DNA from: Blastopirellula marina
GTDB lineage: Bacteria; Planctomycetota; Planctomycetia; Pirellulales; Pirellulaceae
DNA: 64,000 nucleotides
NCBI RefSeq assembly: GCF_002967715.1
Contig: NZ_PUIA01000035.1
Location: forward strand, 62,001-126,000
Direction of reading: 5' to 3'
Shown piece by piece: positions 62,451 through 64,000 of the stretch (position 1 is its first letter; each line of letters begins with the position of its first letter). Both the position numbers and the translations under genes were made by a program. Below the pieces are notes generated by a model, which saw nothing but the letters and a program-made list of their open reading frames with translations, was not told the DNA's origin and made no database searches.

Positions 62451-63152
62451 ATGCCTACCCAAGACTTTGATCTGGATGAACTGGCCGCTTATCTTCACCT
62501 GACACCTCCTCAGGTTGAAAAGCTCGCCAACCGCGACGACATCCCCGGCCGCAAGGTCGCCGGCAAGTGGAAGTTTGCCCGCGCCGACATCCACCACTGG
62601 CTCGAGCATCGCATCGGCGTATTCGACGACAGCGAGCTACAGCGCGTCGAAGGGGTGCTCGATCGGCATGGCAAGCATGAAGAGCCGGTCCGCATTTCCG
62701 ACATGTTGCACGAAAGCACCATCAAGATTCCCATCACCAGCCGCTCGCCGCGCAAGGTGATTACGGAAATCTGCGACGTCGCCATGCAGGCCGGTTACCT
62801 ATGGGACGAACCGAAGATGATCGACGCGGTAATGCAGCGTGAAAACATGCACTCGACGGCGCTCGACAACGGCGTGGCCCTGCTGCATCCGCGGCGTCCG
62901 TTGCCGACGATCATTTCCGAAGGTTTCCTGGCGATGGGACGCACTTACCAGGGAATTCCGTTCGGTGGCAGCCGAGGTATTTTAACCGACGTCTTCTTTC
63001 TGATTGGCTCGATCGACGATCCCTCGCACCTGCGAACACTCGCTCGGCTCAGCCGGATCATCAACGACAGCACGCTTCTCAGCGGCATCCGCAACGCGGA
63101 TCACGCCGACGAAGTGCTCGACTTGATTCGCGATCGCGAGGACGCCATTTAA
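62451..63152 (+). CDS. PTS EIIA-type (nitrogen/fructose family) protein with N-terminal helix-turn-helix
   Basis: A 233-residue protein. The N-terminal about 60 residues form an excisionase/MerR-like DNA-binding fold (FDLDELAAYLHLTPPQVEKLANRDDIPGRKVAGKWKFARADIHHWLEHRIG). The EIIA domain (about 80-230) contains MQRENMHSTALDNGVALLHPRRPLP with the phospho-acceptor His146, as in PtsN. No EI, HPr or permease is nearby, so the domain is likely regulatory. A DNA-binding EIIA could couple phosphorelay state to transcription. The next gene starts one base after its stop. Confidence 0.9.
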   Translation: MPTQDFDLDELAAYLHLTPPQVEKLANRDDIPGRKVAGKWKFARADIHHWLEHRIGVFDDSELQRVEGVLDRHGKHEEPVRISDMLHESTIKIPITSRSPRKVITEICDVAMQAGYLWDEPKMIDAVMQRENMHSTALDNGVALLHPRRPLPTIISEGFLAMGRTYQGIPFGGSRGILTDVFFLIGSIDDPSHLRTLARLSRIINDSTLLSGIRNADHADEVLDLIRDREDAI

Positions 63153-63153
63153 G

Positions 63154-63951
63154 GTGGAAGCCGCGAAGCGACAGGTTCTGATCTCCGGCGACCTCGAATC
63201 TCGCGAATTCGAAGGGCTCGCGGCCTGGCTGAGCACCTGGCCCAGCATCGAGCTCCACGCCGAAGAGGCGACCCAATGGGTAGCCAACTTCGACCTGATC
63301 CTCCTGTGTGCTGCCCGGCCTGGTCGCTTTTCAGCCGCCGAGGTCGAAGCACTTCGCCAACGAAACCCCTTGGCGCAACTGATTCAGATTTTCGGCCCCT
63401 GGTGCATCGGCGAGGCCCGCACCGGCCCCGTGCCCGATGGCCTTCAGCGAATGGGCTGGTTCGAATGGTCGTACCGACTGCCCGACGTGATCGAAGGTCG
63501 CTCGATCGTACCAGCCACTTCGGCCCCGCAAGAACAGGCACTCGCCTCGCTCGCGGAACTATCCGTCGACGGTCCTTCCGCAGAGGTCGGCATCCTGGCA
63601 ACCACGGCAGCGGACTTTGATTATCTGCGATTGGCATGCCGTGCCCTGGGGCATTCGGCCCGGTGGCTTGCGACCGAAGAATCGACCGGAACAAGCGCCC
63701 TGGACGCACTCGTTGGCATCGTCCCAGGTACCGATGGGGCGGAATTCGCCGAGCTTTGCCGCTGGTTCCAAGCGATTCCCGCAGCCGCGAAGATCCTGTG
63801 TCTGGGGGCAGTGACCTGGGAAGATTGGCAGAAAGCCCAATCTTGCGGCGTTACGGCGATCTTAGGGCAACCATTCCGCCTCGTGGACCTGGCTACCTTG
63901 CTCAAGCCACAGGCAGATTGCGGCATTTTGCCCCTCGTCAATCGGCCGTAA
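63154..63951 (+). CDS. Unknown protein, two receiver-like halves
   Basis: A 265-residue protein with GTG start one base after the EIIA gene, so it is cotranscribed. It has no signal peptide. The N-terminal half has a Rossmann-like pattern (RQVLISGDLESREFEGLAAWL; FDLILLCAARPGRFSAAEVEALRQRNPLAQLIQIFGPW) recalling a response-regulator receiver, but without an evident acceptor Asp. The second half (VGILATTAADFDYLRLACRALGHSARWL; ILCLGAVTWEDWQKAQSCGVTAILGQPFRLVDL) repeats the pattern. It may be a tandem pseudo-receiver acting with the EIIA protein; this is inference. Confidence 0.7.
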   Translation: MEAAKRQVLISGDLESREFEGLAAWLSTWPSIELHAEEATQWVANFDLILLCAARPGRFSAAEVEALRQRNPLAQLIQIFGPWCIGEARTGPVPDGLQRMGWFEWSYRLPDVIEGRSIVPATSAPQEQALASLAELSVDGPSAEVGILATTAADFDYLRLACRALGHSARWLATEESTGTSALDALVGIVPGTDGAEFAELCRWFQAIPAAAKILCLGAVTWEDWQKAQSCGVTAILGQPFRLVDLATLLKPQADCGILPLVNRP

Positions 63952-64000
63952 AGCCGATAGGATGAGGAGTTCGACCAGCGGTATGAGCCCTAAGTATAGG

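Overview
The window comes from a planctomycete, most likely of the Pirellulaceae (Blastopirellula/Bremerella/Rhodopirellula-like). The evidence is the gene content: sulfatases, ECF sigma factor plus FecR anti-sigma pairs, the cytochrome/DUF1549/DUF1553 protein with its DUF1501 partner, a DUF1559 pseudopilin-like protein, several secreted Gfo/Idh/MocA oxidoreductases and a cytochrome c to cupredoxin fusion. No rRNA, tRNA, CRISPR array, prophage or intact transposase gene was seen. Species and strain cannot be fixed from the sequence alone.

Layout. 1-3.5 kb: 3' end of a sulfatase, then two secreted proteins on the minus strand. 3.7-13.4 kb: two tandem plus-strand operons, each opening with an ECF sigma factor and a membrane FecR protein; the first ends in a sulfatase, the second in the DUF1553/DUF1501 pair. 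13.4-22.3 kb: a signalling block made of a 1981-residue kinase/ATPase/hybrid histidine kinase, a divergent SAM methyltransferase and a minus-strand pair of HPt protein and HD-GYP response regulator. 22.5-23.7 kb: FadL-type outer-membrane protein. 24-33 kb: an amino-sugar/sugar block with two oxidoreductases, a LacI regulator, nagA, nagB, a DUF1559 protein, a lipoprotein and an atypical Nramp-family transporter. Four copies of one 18-bp palindrome lie upstream of these genes and look like one regulon. 33.3-35.8 kb: glycosyltransferase and GDP-mannose dehydratase. 36-45.5 kb: cytochrome/cupredoxin fusion, DJ-1-like protein, TIM-barrel protein, oxidoreductase, XylR-type regulator and FAD oxidoreductase. 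45.9-53.6 kb: lipoprotein, then a colinear arsenic/arsenosugar-type run (TMEM64 protein, MerA-like flavoprotein, ArsM-like methyltransferase, ArsS radical SAM protein, fused glycosyltransferases) ending in a sterol-desaturase-family protein. 53.6-58.6 kb: a tightly coupled minus-strand operon (KAS III, flavin monooxygenase, P450, unknown protein) that looks like a small uncharacterised biosynthetic cluster. 58.6-60.5 kb: a repeat-rich island with a MITE-like element inserted in a REP-like palindrome, an orphan zinc-ribbon ORF with a second REP copy inside its coding sequence, and a 210-bp inverted repeat. 60.5-64 kb: a divergent MurE-like Mur ligase, a helix-turn-helix/PTS EIIA protein and an unknown protein.

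Strongest leads: (1) the four-operator regulon linking oxidoreductases, nagBA and the DUF1559/lipoprotein/Nramp-like genes; (2) the KAS III-FMO-P450 operon; (3) a possible complete phosphorelay split around a methyltransferase; (4) the MITE-in-REP structure; (5) a Mur ligase lacking the usual DAP-recognition and C-terminal motifs. All functions are read from motifs and context; no similarity search was run.
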